NCBI RefSeq assembly: GCF_005843925.1
Contig: NZ_VCBC01000016.1
Span: 27,150-91,149 of the forward strand
Direction of reading: 5' to 3'
DNA: 64,000 nt
Source of the DNA: Thalassotalea litorea
Lineage (GTDB): Bacteria > Pseudomonadota > Gammaproteobacteria > Enterobacterales > Alteromonadaceae
How positions within the stretch are numbered: position 1 is the stretch's first letter; each line of letters opens with the position of its first letter. The position numbers were made by a program, and so were the translations under genes. A model generated the notes under the pieces. It searched no databases. It was not told the DNA's origin and saw only the letters and a program-made list of their open reading frames with translations. This document shows positions 53,701 through 62,742 of this stretch, piece by piece.

Positions 53701-56089
53701 CGATTGCTTCAGCAACATTGATACGACCTGCACCTGCACGATACGTCGACGCAGTACCTACATCACCATTTGCTACATTCAGGCGACGATAACGAACTAC
53801 ATTATCCGCCGTTAACATCAGTGCCGATTGCACTTCTGTTGGCGTCCAATCAGGATGAGCCTGACGAATCAGAGCCATTGCACCAGCAACGTGAGGAGAA
53901 GCCATCGATGTACCGCTAATAGCGATATAGTCGGTGTTGCCCATGTTACCAACAAATGGATGTTCATCAGCGTACGCTGCGTAGATATTCACACCTGGTG
54001 CCGAGATTTGCGGAATAAGCATTTCCGGTGTTGATGTGCTTGGTCCACGAGAAGAGAATGGTGCTAACCAATCGCCGTTTTCTTCGTCATAGTCATTGAA
54101 AATGGACGTTTTACCAATGGTGATCATATGACCTTTTTCGGAATAGTGATCAATCCAATCTTCAAAACCGTAGTTATAACCGTCTTCACCATAGGTCGTT
54201 ACTTCACCATCCCACTGCTCGCGGGTTAGGTGAACGGATGGTAAGTCGTAGGCCACGATTGGTGTGCTGTCACCCTTGGCGTTGTTGTACATGATAAAAC
54301 CATCAGCACCACCCGCTTTAACGTTCGCCACTTTTGCCGTACGGGCAATACCGTTTGGATCGGTTAGGCTGTTACGCTGACAAACTACAATTACGTTAGT
54401 TTCGCCTTCGGCAGCACCGATAATTGGTGTGCCATCTTTATAAAAATCAAAGGTCCCGGCTGGATATTCAACACCACAATAGCCAGAGTAGTCTTTGGTT
54501 CCGTCCATTTGTTCATAGTCTTTTGCCCAGACAACAACACCAGTAAGTTCGGTGTCGTTGATCGAGCCACCTACACGGCCAGTCTCGCTCCACCATGGAA
54601 CTTCAGAACCTAGCGGCGCATCCATATCATCGTTGGCGAACCCAGCGAAGGTGATTGGCGTATCAACTTTTGTTACACGATCGTGTGTGGTTGCAGCAAC
54701 CGATGCTAACCAAGGTGATGCGTGATCGATTGAACCAAAGAATTCTCCGGCACCATTACCAGCTTGGCCACCATTACCAGCGGCAACAGCGACGTTAATA
54801 CCGGCTTCGCGAGCGGCTAAGAAGCCTAGCTCTACACCATCATCCCAAGGAGATGTGCTGTCCTGTCCACCGATAGAAAAGTTTATAACGTCAACGCCAT
54901 CTTTAATTGCATCTTCGATACCACCAATCATCGATTCCCAAGGACAACCTGCATAACCGGCATTATTCGATGCATGACATACCTGATAAGAAACAATGTT
55001 CGCGTGCGGTGCAACACCTGACAGGTTGAACATATCTTCCTTAACCAAAGCGCCGTCAGCTGGCATACCGGTATATTCAGGAAGAACAAAATCTACATCG
55101 TTCAGGACGTTACCCGCGGCAGTACCCGCTACGTGAGAACCGTGCCCCTGATAATCTTCACCAATTGCTGGAAAACCAGGAATTTGTGCGGCAAATGCAT
55201 CGGTAATCACGTCATAGGTGCGAATACCGATAAGCTTATCGTTACACAGGTCTTCATTACCTGCATCCGCACAAGCACCAACGTAAACACCAGCACCCCA
55301 AGGGTTTGTATGGTCATAACCATCATCACCAATGTCAGCAAATGACGGGTGATCGGAGTTAATACCGGTATCGATGATACCCATGATGATGCCTTCACCT
55401 TTATACTCTAAACCCTGTTCGGTAGAACCAGTCCAGATTTTATCGGCACCAATTTTTTGTGGACCTGCATCAGTGTGCAGTTCATAAGTTTTCGCGCGAT
55501 GCACGAATTCAACCTGCGGAAGTTGAGAAACGCGTTTAGCTTCTTCTTGCGTCATTTCAACCGTATAGGCATTTACCGCTGTGGTGAATTGCTTACGTAC
55601 GGCTTTTGAACCGACAACACGGTTCATTTCGGTAATTGCGGCTAACTGTTTGTCCTGAAGGTAGTTGGTATATGCAACAACGCGTTCGGTCGTTGGCTTA
55701 CCCGCTTCATACAAACTAGTTACACCCATATCGCGGCTTAATGTTTGTACATGTGTACCTGCAAGGCCGTTAACACCGCCCGTATAAAGAGCAGTTGGTT
55801 TGTCGGTTAATCGAACAACGTAGATGTGCTCACCGGTAACATCGGCTTCTTCAAAAAACTTCGCACGTTGGGAGTTAACCTGAACGTTTAATCCATCATT
55901 TTCCAACATCGAACCTGCAGAGGTTTGATTATTGGTACCTATTTGTAACTCGTTGATCTGCTCCTGGGTCAGATTTGGCGTACTCAACGAATGAATATCA
56001 TTCGTTGGCGCTAAACCTGCAGCAGCGTACATTGAACCTGCGCTATATAACGCGACAGCTAATGCACTTGTAATGCCGTTTATTCTCAC
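50795..56089 (-). CDS. Large secreted subtilisin-like (S8) serine protease with GlyGly-CTERM tail
   Basis: A 1764-aa exported protease. Order: signal peptide (VRINGITSALAVALYSAGSMYAAA), I9-type propeptide (about 75-200), S8 domain with Asp in IIDTGINSDHPSF (about 236), His in GHGSHVAGTAAG (about 316) and Ser in SGTSMASPHVAG (about 726), with a PA-domain insert before the Ser. Large beta-rich domains follow, then one Cys-flanked Asn/Asp-rich motif (GCTDSNATNFDTNANSDNG), an acidic/lysine linker and the GlyGly-CTERM signal SGGSLGYLALMLLAMAG-RRR, a substrate type for rhombosortase and type II secretion. The GTG at 56089 has GGAG at 7 bp and gives a clean signal peptide; the frame opens upstream to 56239. 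Confidence 0.94.
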   Translation of the reverse strand: MRINGITSALAVALYSAGSMYAAAGLAPTNDIHSLSTPNLTQEQINELQIGTNNQTSAGSMLENDGLNVQVNSQRAKFFEEADVTGEHIYVVRLTDKPTALYTGGVNGLAGTHVQTLSRDMGVTSLYEAGKPTTERVVAYTNYLQDKQLAAITEMNRVVGSKAVRKQFTTAVNAYTVEMTQEEAKRVSQLPQVEFVHRAKTYELHTDAGPQKIGADKIWTGSTEQGLEYKGEGIIMGIIDTGINSDHPSFADIGDDGYDHTNPWGAGVYVGACADAGNEDLCNDKLIGIRTYDVITDAFAAQIPGFPAIGEDYQGHGSHVAGTAAGNVLNDVDFVLPEYTGMPADGALVKEDMFNLSGVAPHANIVSYQVCHASNNAGYAGCPWESMIGGIEDAIKDGVDVINFSIGGQDSTSPWDDGVELGFLAAREAGINVAVAAGNGGQAGNGAGEFFGSIDHASPWLASVAATTHDRVTKVDTPITFAGFANDDMDAPLGSEVPWWSETGRVGGSINDTELTGVVVWAKDYEQMDGTKDYSGYCGVEYPAGTFDFYKDGTPIIGAAEGETNVIVVCQRNSLTDPNGIARTAKVANVKAGGADGFIMYNNAKGDSTPIVAYDLPSVHLTREQWDGEVTTYGEDGYNYGFEDWIDHYSEKGHMITIGKTSIFNDYDEENGDWLAPFSSRGPSTSTPEMLIPQISAPGVNIYAAYADEHPFVGNMGNTDYIAISGTSMASPHVAGAMALIRQAHPDWTPTEVQSALMLTADNVVRYRRLNVANGDVGTASTYRAGAGRINVAEAIDTGLVMDETIENFKSANPGNGGQVHRLNIPQLVNFECKPTCQWTRTFKATKDGTWSVDNSDVLNWNFDVRQQSAQNGVNISATPNEFTLKAGETQTVVFEASIMDTQDWFSNAEVELHSDVILTEVNDASTEVHLPVAFKFSKNGMPARLRAVAHRNDGSFQFNGLELPSLDNPYTRVYAPVKADVKTVALPKDDDGYFPWSANTDDVPASFRIDEATKVEMIDVPAGAKRLMVETQGTLESELTGTLDKGNALVYVGKDYNGNGEADPFEEILCVSNHIQYNNFCNINNPEEGTYWAVIYNPGDLKGQAPNWTENYPDMADEVFSYAIAVVTDTVASDMSLHVEPTDGQDTVSATLNYNMPDMMEGDIYYSVLDFGTSEVNAGNVGKVAFKLERGVDDVHLDVPQTKARSGDIVPYTFEVQPNDTGADRAFTIIANMPEGLQFTAEDVFSSNSDIVTDVTVDGTVVTISGVQPDTAGITPHYIQTTNVDDEMCRMPNFGNSNPGGYVDLEEFGFAPLFSGFNSGVDENGNPVGDNNILYRSGVEMPVSLLFNGRYDSWHLYNNTDGLNVNPQNTINLRGNGLFDLWVQPTFWPYHLGFPYNSFPYESVGPLWRGVGIGAMNTGSEMMSVPLINSYSEKAGITLASTQTGWGIIEVDNARSYAYGGRDFAAPGRPYIWNEKDDRYDYQVIFNVNTRHGQDEHELYFAYDNIDFGSQNGRGAIGLQGFTGPIYSRGPIEGGYLAEEFAFDDLDSKLHDDLIICYDYYGPESSQFEVTIWTQVKRDAIGVDQVMTATSAVDGMSDFAMEHTLATPSNIQLVAIADMEVAENDSVDVNVFYADNSELSTVNEIIVSGDNVSGIVENHESGSSITIVPAANFHGMTEVTVTVADVENPMDKASTTFMLNVVSDGVELGCTDSNATNFDTNANSDNGSCQYPEEEKKKKKSGGSLGYLALMLLAMAGMRRRMK

Positions 56090-56803
56090 CTTAAAACTCC
56101 AAATGTCGTTATAATTTTTATCGCCACTTTTTCTTGGCTGCATAACATATAACCCGATTTGACTAGATGATGTGAGTCTATTTATGTAGCATTTTGTAGC
56201 ATTAGTACGCAGCAGGCGGATGAGAAGAATCGCAGGCAAAAAGAATAATTATGTAACGAATATTTGGGTTTCAGATTCAATAGCAATCACGATGCGTTGA
56301 GATACATTTGAAAATCCATTCTCGAATAACAATATCCGGGACCTAAAACACATTCCACTTTAGCTACTCGGAACAAGCAATAATCAAGGAGGTTTTTAAA
56401 TTCTTATTGAAAACCGTCCTTCCCGGCTAAAAACCTTCGCACATGGAATGTTCAAACAAACAATGGAGCAGCCAAAACACAAGGCCCACGATAACTTACA
56501 CTATTATCGGATCGACGTCAGACGCGAGAAACGAGCGACTGCCCCTCCATAAGCCCAAGTAAAAACCCTACCCCACCCCTCTGAACGCTTGCATAAATAT
56601 TCATTTATTAAAAAACAAAAATTGCCTGCGCTTCAGCCAATTCAAGGTGATTTTTCAACCGTGGCAAGTCGCATTAAAAATCATCACATTTGGTAAACAT
56701 CTCTAGACCTGATATGTTAGCAATTGACGTTTAATGCGGATAAAAAAAACCTGTGAACTTCACGGAAAATAACAATAAAAATAACAAATTAACGGGAATC
56801 GAG
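56090..56803. promoter_or_regulatory. Divergent region between the subtilase and DUF885 genes
   Basis: 714 bp without a gene. Both promoters should lie here. A sequence resembling an ArgR box (core TGCATAAATATTCA, 56590-56603) is the only regulator-like site I noticed. A TTGACG near 56724 might be a -35 element for the plus-strand gene, without a clear -10. Confidence 0.4.
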
Positions 56804-58624
56804 ATGATTAAATCGATATTTAAATGGTTGGGCTTATTGCTGCTCACACTGATAGTTTTGGCGGGCAGTTTTGCCGCCCACGAATGGTATGCGAAAAAGC
56901 CTTTTACGTTTCGAGCGTACCTTGACCGCGCCATGATCAAAATGGCTTTTTCTGATCCGGAAACTCTGACCTCCCTGGGCTTTTTGGAAAGCGTTGGCAT
57001 CAAAGGCCACAATGCACACCTAGATGATGTGGACCCGAAAAATTCAGAGCAGATGTTCGAGGAATTAAAGGTTTTTCGTGCAGGGCTTAATCAATATGAC
57101 GATGCAGACCTTGACCGTCAGCAAAAAATGTCAAAACAAATTGCCATCTATTTAATGGATCTTGTTGCTCAGGCGGAACCATTCAAATATCACTACTACC
57201 CTGCCAATCAACTATTTGGCATTCAAAATGGCTTTCCGAGCTTTATGGAAGCATCGCATCAGGTACACACACTGGAAGATGCACAAAACTACAATTCGCG
57301 GTTAAGCGAGTTACCAAGAAAATTCGAACAGTACCTGCTGGATCTTAAAATACGCGAAGAGCATGAGATCATTCCCCCACGTTTTGTTATCGACCGCATA
57401 CTGGAAGAAATGCAGGGCTTTATTGATACACCGGCGAAAGAAAACATTCTCTATACATCCTTGGTTACCAAACTCGAAGCTGCAGAAGAGATTAACGCCG
57501 AGCAACAAAAAACGGTATTGGTTGATAGTGAAACGCTGATTAATGAATCGGTTTATCCAGCCTATCAGGGGTTTATTGATTATTTTACCGAACTGGCGCC
57601 AACAGCGGGTACTGATGACGGCTACTGGCACCTGCCCAATGGTGATGAAGCTTACAAATTGGCGTTAAAGTTATTTACCACAACCGATTACAGTGCTGAG
57701 TATATTCACACCTTAGGTTTAGAAGAAGTCGCTCGTATCCAGAGTGAAATGATGGCAATTTTCGCCGAACTCGAGGTAGATACATCCGCCGGTTATACCG
57801 CGGCAATGGCAGAATTTTCCGCTCAGGATAAGTTCTATTACGAAGACAGCGATGCAGGCCGCGCGCAAATTCTCGAAGATTATCAAACCATCCTCGATGA
57901 AATCGATGCCGGGCTCGATGGCGCGTTCAATATTCGTCCCAAAGCGGGAATGGAAGTGGTTCGAATTCCAGAGTTTAAAGAAAAAACCTCGCCAGGCGCC
58001 TATTACCAGCAACCCGCATTAGATGGCTCACGTCCGGGACGCTTTTTCGCCAATCTTTATGATATTAAAGCGACCCCGAAATTTGGCATGCGCACCCTCG
58101 CCTATCATGAAGGCATTCCAGGTCATCACTTCCAAATCGCCATTGCTATGGAACTGGAGGGGATGCCGTTTCTGCGTCGCTTTGCACCATTTACAGCGTA
58201 TACCGAAGGTTGGGCATTATATTCCGAGCAGGTGGCCTGGGAACAGGGCTTTCAGGATAATCCGGAAGATAACATTGGCCGCTTGACCGCTGAATTATTT
58301 CGGGCGGTGCGCTTAGTTGTCGATACCGGTATTCACCATAAACGCTGGACCCGTGAGCAGGGCATTGAATACATGGCCAACAATACTGGCATGGCTGAAC
58401 GCGATGTGGTTGCTGAAATCGAGCGATATATCGTTATGCCGGGTCAAGCAACCGCGTATAAAGTGGGCATGATCAAAATTTTAGAATTACGGCAAAAAGC
58501 CATGGATGAACTTGGCGATAAATTTGATATTCGCGACTTCCATGACGCGGTACTGAAAAACGGCGCTGTACCCTTGAGCATGCTGGAAGAGATTATTGAC
58601 AATTATATTGAAACGAATAGGTAA
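56804..58624 (+). CDS. DUF885-family zinc-peptidase-like protein
   Basis: A 606-aa protein anchored by an N-terminal helix (WLGLLLLTLIVLAGSFA). The DUF885 zinc motif is intact as AYHEGIPGHHFQ (about residue 429), followed by the paired segment AYTEGWALYSEQ (about 462), and a conserved C-terminal stretch MPGQATAYKVG. The family is thought to be dipeptidase-like; the substrate is unknown. The ATG at 56804 with GGGA at 6 bp is preferred over a GTG at 56753 that would add 17 polar residues. Confidence 0.9.
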   Translation: MIKSIFKWLGLLLLTLIVLAGSFAAHEWYAKKPFTFRAYLDRAMIKMAFSDPETLTSLGFLESVGIKGHNAHLDDVDPKNSEQMFEELKVFRAGLNQYDDADLDRQQKMSKQIAIYLMDLVAQAEPFKYHYYPANQLFGIQNGFPSFMEASHQVHTLEDAQNYNSRLSELPRKFEQYLLDLKIREEHEIIPPRFVIDRILEEMQGFIDTPAKENILYTSLVTKLEAAEEINAEQQKTVLVDSETLINESVYPAYQGFIDYFTELAPTAGTDDGYWHLPNGDEAYKLALKLFTTTDYSAEYIHTLGLEEVARIQSEMMAIFAELEVDTSAGYTAAMAEFSAQDKFYYEDSDAGRAQILEDYQTILDEIDAGLDGAFNIRPKAGMEVVRIPEFKEKTSPGAYYQQPALDGSRPGRFFANLYDIKATPKFGMRTLAYHEGIPGHHFQIAIAMELEGMPFLRRFAPFTAYTEGWALYSEQVAWEQGFQDNPEDNIGRLTAELFRAVRLVVDTGIHHKRWTREQGIEYMANNTGMAERDVVAEIERYIVMPGQATAYKVGMIKILELRQKAMDELGDKFDIRDFHDAVLKNGAVPLSMLEEIIDNYIETNR

Positions 58625-58644
58625 GGGCTAGGTTTCAGGAAGCT

Positions 58645-58715
58645 GGTGTCAGGCAGAGTTAACATTCTGCCTGACACCTTTCGACACCTTTGTCACCTTT
58701 CGACACCTTTGACAC
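58645..58715. repeat. GTGTC/GACACC-box element with a 13-bp perfect hairpin
   Basis: GGTGTCAGGCAGA and its exact reverse complement enclose an 8-nt loop (58645-58678). After it GACACCTTT/GTCACCTTT words recur four times to about 58715. Similar GACACC words are found near 36390-36405, so this belongs to the GTGACA-box family. Confidence 0.7.
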
Positions 58716-58725
58716 ATACAAACAA

Positions 58726-58753
58726 AAATGCCCGCTAAGCGGGCATTTTTATC
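58726..58753. terminator. Bidirectional terminator between the DUF885 and PEP-CTERM genes
   Basis: A stem AAAAATGCCCGC / GCGGGCATTTTT with loop TAA, so a T-run follows the stem on both strands. It sits between the convergent DUF885 and PEP-CTERM genes and can end both. Confidence 0.92.
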
Positions 58754-58771
58754 ATCTAAACTTGATTGGGT

Positions 58772-59440
58772 TTATTTACGAAATCGCGCTAACCCGAGAA
58801 TACCTAAACCAAACATTAACATAGTCGTTGGCTCAGGAACCTCCTGCGGAGGCTCGTTCGGAATTCGCATTACCGTAACTGATTCAATATAGCCCGAGAA
58901 GTTAGTGCACCTAGGCGTTCTAAGAGTACTACACGAATCTAACCCTCTAAACGCAAAATACTGGCCATTTAACCCTGCACCCGTTAAATCAGAACCTGCA
59001 TCGACATCGTAGTCTACGGCATTAAAAGACTGACCATTGATGCTAAACATGCCACCTGAAACGGTTTCTGTATGATTACCATTTACCTCAACATCGATAA
59101 GCATAACTGGGACATTAAACGTAAAGTGAAGTAACTCGCCTACGGACCAGTTATCACCGTTCGGATCACCATTCACACCTAAACCAGCAGTATCGGGGCG
59201 AAGATCCTGAATCACTTCACCATGGCTTCGAACAAGCAAGTCGACAGAGTCACAGACAAAAGTTAAACCTCCTTGTCTACCTGGGTCGCCTAATTTATCT
59301 TGACGGCCTTCATCGAATACAAATTGAATTTTTCCGTCAGGTGCAGCACATACACTAACACCTGGTGTGGATGCAGCGATAGATTGATGGCTGAATAATA
59401 AAGCGATTAGGGCTAAACCGCCTTTGAAGATATATTTCAT
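58772..59440 (-). CDS. PEP-CTERM sorting-domain protein
   Basis: A 222-aa secreted protein with a signal peptide (ALIALLFSHQSIAAS) and a C-terminal sorting signal: VPEPTTMLMFGLGILGLARFRK, a PEP motif, helix and basic end. The intervening region is beta-rich with four or more Cys residues. PEP-CTERM proteins are processed by exosortase and are usually coupled to exopolysaccharide production, but no exosortase is in this window. The function of the globular part is not recognised. Confidence 0.9.
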   Translation of the reverse strand: MKYIFKGGLALIALLFSHQSIAASTPGVSVCAAPDGKIQFVFDEGRQDKLGDPGRQGGLTFVCDSVDLLVRSHGEVIQDLRPDTAGLGVNGDPNGDNWSVGELLHFTFNVPVMLIDVEVNGNHTETVSGGMFSINGQSFNAVDYDVDAGSDLTGAGLNGQYFAFRGLDSCSTLRTPRCTNFSGYIESVTVMRIPNEPPQEVPEPTTMLMFGLGILGLARFRK

Positions 59441-59917
59441 GTTTAGTTTCCTTGTTAAATATTTTATTAGTATTTTTCTGCTTTAATAATTCTCCGTAAT
59501 ACTTTCCATTTAAAGCAACCTGATAACGCAAGATTCACGCCAAAAGTAATAGCTTGCCCTTAAAGCCATACGTGTAAAGGGTTTCACAACCGATGAAAAA
59601 TAATTTACACAACAATATCAACCAGATAACAATTTAATGTTAAAAAATCTGACACTGGTTTTAATGAGTTACGACGCACCTCATGTCTTACAGCAGGGAT
59701 CCTAAGTGAATCCAGAACAGCCGCAGGTAAGTTCTCCTTATCGATGGATCAATCTGCGATATTTAGCCAAAGTCCCCCTGACACACCAACCATTAATGAC
59801 GTTTGAATTATTTTGAATCATGGCCACTCTCGCTACATTCCATTTTTGCCGGATAAATTGTAAGTTTTTTTGACACTTGCCACTGACCTCCTTTACATCC
59901 CCCTTTTCCCTGATAAG
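59441..59917. other. Intergenic region before the ion-channel operon
   Basis: 477 bp with no supported gene. A TTGACA at 59870-59875 with TTACAT 17 bp on (59893-59898) is a possible weak promoter for the operon. The TTGACA overlaps the first TTG of the open frame, arguing that translation starts further downstream. Confidence 0.4.
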
Positions 59918-59974
59918 ATGGTGACAAAATATGTCAGACGCACATTTCGGATACACGAAAAACCAAAACAATTA

Positions 59975-61024
59975 ATGTCAATATTCTTACGATTAAAACA
60001 ACTTTTCCTGCGTCAGTTGCTGCATCTTCCCTGGCAAGGCGTTGTGCTACTAACCTTGTGCTACATTGCAATCAGCTACGCTCTGTTACTGTTGAGTGGT
60101 GAGCATGATCTCATCAGTGATGAAAATTTCCTTTATTACCTGATGGTTACCGCGTCTACAGTTGGTTACGGGGATTTTTCACCACAAACGGTGGCGGGCA
60201 AATACGTCGTATCTTTGTTTGTGATCCCGGCAGGATTAAGCTTATTTGGTTTGTTGATCGGCCGGGTCGTGAGTTTTTTTTCGGAGCAATGGCGCAAAGG
60301 GGTGAAAGGCTTGAAAACACTTAATTTTGATAATCACATTTTGGTCATTGGCTGGAATGAAGCACGCACGATGCAGCTCTTAAAACTGTTAAAACGTGAA
60401 ATGGACTTTCACAGTGAAAAGCAACCTATCGCCCTATGTGTACGAGCGGATATTGAAAACCCTCAACCCGATGAAATTGGCTTTGTGAAAGTGTTGAATT
60501 TCACCAGTGATGAAGAAATGGATCGTGCCGGTATTAGTAATGCCAGTTGCATTGTTATAGACACCCAAGACGACGATGTCACCATGACAACAGCGCTGTA
60601 TTGTACGTCGAAGAATCCTGATGCTCATACGATTGCTTACTTTCAGGATGACCAGCTAGGAAGCTTGTTAAAACAACATTGCCCAAACATAGAATGCATG
60701 CCATCGGTGGGGGTTGAATTGATCGCAAAATCCGCAGTCGACCCTGGCTCGAGTTTATTGCATCATCAGTTACTCGATGTTGCGCAGGGCATGACCCAAT
60801 ACTCATTGAAATATCGGGGCGCAACCACACTTCAGGTATCCGATATCTTTCTGGCATTAAAGAAACACTATCAGGCAACCTTGATTGGTATTTCCCCCAA
60901 TGGCTATGATTCATTGCAACTCAATCCAGAACTTGGACAATCGGTTGCGCCACAAAGTACGCTTTATTACATTGCGGACGAGCGTTTAAATAATATCGAC
61001 TGGAATTTATTTACCAATGTTTAA
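59975..61024 (+). CDS. Potassium-channel-like protein with TrkA-N domain
   Basis: About 349 aa from the ATG at 59975 (MSIFLRLKQ); starts at 59918 or 59870 are possible and no ribosome-binding site decides. Two membrane helices flank a selectivity filter TVGYGDFSP, the K+-channel signature, followed by a Rossmann-type TrkA-N domain (NFDNHILVIGWNEARTMQLLKLL) and a cytoplasmic C-terminus. It probably gates K+ or another cation in response to a nucleotide ligand. The downstream gene overlaps its stop by 8 bp, marking it as the first gene of the operon. Confidence 0.88.
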   Translation: MSIFLRLKQLFLRQLLHLPWQGVVLLTLCYIAISYALLLLSGEHDLISDENFLYYLMVTASTVGYGDFSPQTVAGKYVVSLFVIPAGLSLFGLLIGRVVSFFSEQWRKGVKGLKTLNFDNHILVIGWNEARTMQLLKLLKREMDFHSEKQPIALCVRADIENPQPDEIGFVKVLNFTSDEEMDRAGISNASCIVIDTQDDDVTMTTALYCTSKNPDAHTIAYFQDDQLGSLLKQHCPNIECMPSVGVELIAKSAVDPGSSLLHHQLLDVAQGMTQYSLKYRGATTLQVSDIFLALKKHYQATLIGISPNGYDSLQLNPELGQSVAPQSTLYYIADERLNNIDWNLFTNV

Positions 61025-61673
61025 CTGGTTTAAGAAAAAAAACACTAAGGTTGCAGATAAAGCTCCGGAAGTCTTAGGCTTAAGACTGGGTGGCGCGTTT
61101 GATTTGGACACCATAAAAATGACCTTTATCGAGCCCGAACTGATCATTGATGGTGCTGCAAAAACGCAATTTATCGAAGCTGTCGGTGTCGTACAACTCG
61201 ACCCACAAACAACCGTTTTACGGTACTATACAGATGACGAAGGCTACATTCAGATACTTGTTCGCGGTAGCATTGCCAATGGCAGCCTTACGGATGAAAA
61301 TATAGAAGATGTTAAACTGATGTATTTTTACGACACCAAAGGCATCGCCAATGACAAAGACTGGGACAATGCATTAGATCGAGATATCAGTCAGCCAAGT
61401 TTATATTTGCAAGGACATACGTTTACCCGAGTATGGCAAACAAGCGGGGAAAGTTCGCCGCCTGTCGCAATGACCGAAAAAACCTACGCCAAAGATGGCA
61501 GTATTTGTGAAACCGACCAATTTGCGATGTTATATGAGCGTCAGTTTAGCGATCAAAAATTTGAATATGCCATGTTGATAGGTGAAGAAAAAATCATAAA
61601 CAATCAACATGATAGATGTCTGGTAACCGTTACTGGATTTGATTTACAACCATCCGATATTTATATCATTTAA
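61017..61673 (+). CDS. DUF2491 protein (YjfK-like)
   Basis: A 218-aa soluble protein. The pattern APEVLGLRLGGAFDLD, ..AVGVVQLDPQTTVLRYYTDDEGYIQI and the C-terminal GEEKIINNQHDRCLVTVTGFDLQPSDI fit DUF2491, the family of E. coli YjfK. The function is unknown. It overlaps the channel gene by 8 bp, and 18 bp separate it from the DUF350 gene. Confidence 0.87.
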   Translation: MFNWFKKKNTKVADKAPEVLGLRLGGAFDLDTIKMTFIEPELIIDGAAKTQFIEAVGVVQLDPQTTVLRYYTDDEGYIQILVRGSIANGSLTDENIEDVKLMYFYDTKGIANDKDWDNALDRDISQPSLYLQGHTFTRVWQTSGESSPPVAMTEKTYAKDGSICETDQFAMLYERQFSDQKFEYAMLIGEEKIINNQHDRCLVTVTGFDLQPSDIYII

Positions 61674-61691
61674 ACTTTTCAGGAAATACCT

Positions 61692-62108
61692 ATGGAATCT
61701 GTTACCCAATTGCTTGCTGGTCTTGGCAGCTTTGCGCTTTACTTTTTTATCAGCCTGGTCATGCTGGTTGTATTTAAATGGATTTACGCGTTTGTCACCC
61801 CACATGATGAGTGGCAATTAGTGAAAGAACAACAAAATACCGCTGCCGCTATCGGCTTAATGGGAGCGGTTGTCGGTTTTGCCATCGCCCTATCTGGCGC
61901 GATCACCAACTCTATTGCATTATTGGACTTTGTTGTCTGGGGCGTTGTCGCATTGATCGCACAAATTCTGGCGTTTTTTATTGTACGTCTAGTGTTTATG
62001 CCAAAAATTGTCGAACGTATCATCAATAATGAAGTCACTGCGGGCATCGTTTTGGCTGGCATGTCGATTGCCGTTGGTCTGCTAAACGCCGCTTGCATGA
62101 CCTACTAA
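61692..62108 (+). CDS. DUF350 membrane protein (YjfL-like)
   Basis: A 138-aa protein with four hydrophobic helices and the family features NTAAAIGLMGAVVGFAIALSGAI near residue 50 and EVTAGIVLAGMSIAVGLLNAACM at the end, a duplicated two-helix layout. E. coli YjfL belongs to this family. It may be an ion-channel or scaffold partner of the ATP-grasp enzyme downstream; this is inferred from conserved gene order. Confidence 0.9.
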   Translation: MESVTQLLAGLGSFALYFFISLVMLVVFKWIYAFVTPHDEWQLVKEQQNTAAAIGLMGAVVGFAIALSGAITNSIALLDFVVWGVVALIAQILAFFIVRLVFMPKIVERIINNEVTAGIVLAGMSIAVGLLNAACMTY

Positions 62109-62131
62109 CCCTGCCCACATAGGACGATAAT

Positions 62132-62740
62132 ATGAAACGTAGTCAGTCGATAAACTTGAGCAGGATGCGTAAGGTATCTACCAGCAAATTGGTAAAACCC
62201 TTAGCTGTTGTTGCCGGAGTTACTACCTTAACCGCCTGTGGCAATGATCAAGAAGCCATTGTTTATAAAGATTTAGATCATTGTATAGGCAGTAATCCAG
62301 AGCTTGAACAGCAATGTGAAACGGCCTATCAAAATGCTCTGAAAGAAGCCCAGCAAAGCGGACCTAAATACCCAAGAAAGCCATTGTGTGAAGAGGAATT
62401 TGGTAGTGGACGCTGCTATCAATATTCAATGAACAATGGTCAGAGCGTATTTGTACCATTAATGGCGGGTTTTCTGTTTTCGCAATATATGGATAATCGC
62501 TATCGCTCTGCTCCTCTCTATACATCTTATAGCTACCACTCGCCGTTTTACGGTTACTGGTCATCCGTAGATGGGCACAAATATGGCCGTGCCAGATATG
62601 GAAAAACTAAGGTTAATAAAAAAGCGTTTGATGCAAAACCGAAAGTTACCCGAACAATTTCCCGCGGCGGTTTTGGCTCGAAAGTGGCCGCTAGCTCATC
62701 ATTTAGAGGCAGTTCTTCTCGCGGCGGCTGGGGCGGTTAA
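62132..62740 (+). CDS. DUF1190 protein (YgiB/YjfM-like lipoprotein)
   Basis: A 202-aa protein with a basic N-terminus ([13 protein letters not shown]) leading into [20 protein letters not shown], a possible lipobox (TAC, Cys37), then [10 protein letters not shown]...[20 protein letters not shown] and a Ser/Gly/Arg-rich tail ([14 protein letters not shown]). This is the DUF1190 pattern of E. coli YgiB and YjfM. The gene is 2 bp from the ATP-grasp gene, so their products probably work together. Confidence 0.88.
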   Translation: MKRSQSINLSRMRKVSTSKLVKPLAVVAGVTTLTACGNDQEAIVYKDLDHCIGSNPELEQQCETAYQNALKEAQQSGPKYPRKPLCEEEFGSGRCYQYSMNNGQSVFVPLMAGFLFSQYMDNRYRSAPLYTSYSYHSPFYGYWSSVDGHKYGRARYGKTKVNKKAFDAKPKVTRTISRGGFGSKVAASSSFRGSSSRGGWGG

Positions 62741-62742
62741 TT

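Noticed and set aside
51596..55345. Antisense open frames inside the subtilase gene
   Set aside because: They are short, lack ribosome-binding sites and protein-like composition, and lie wholly within a well-supported gene.
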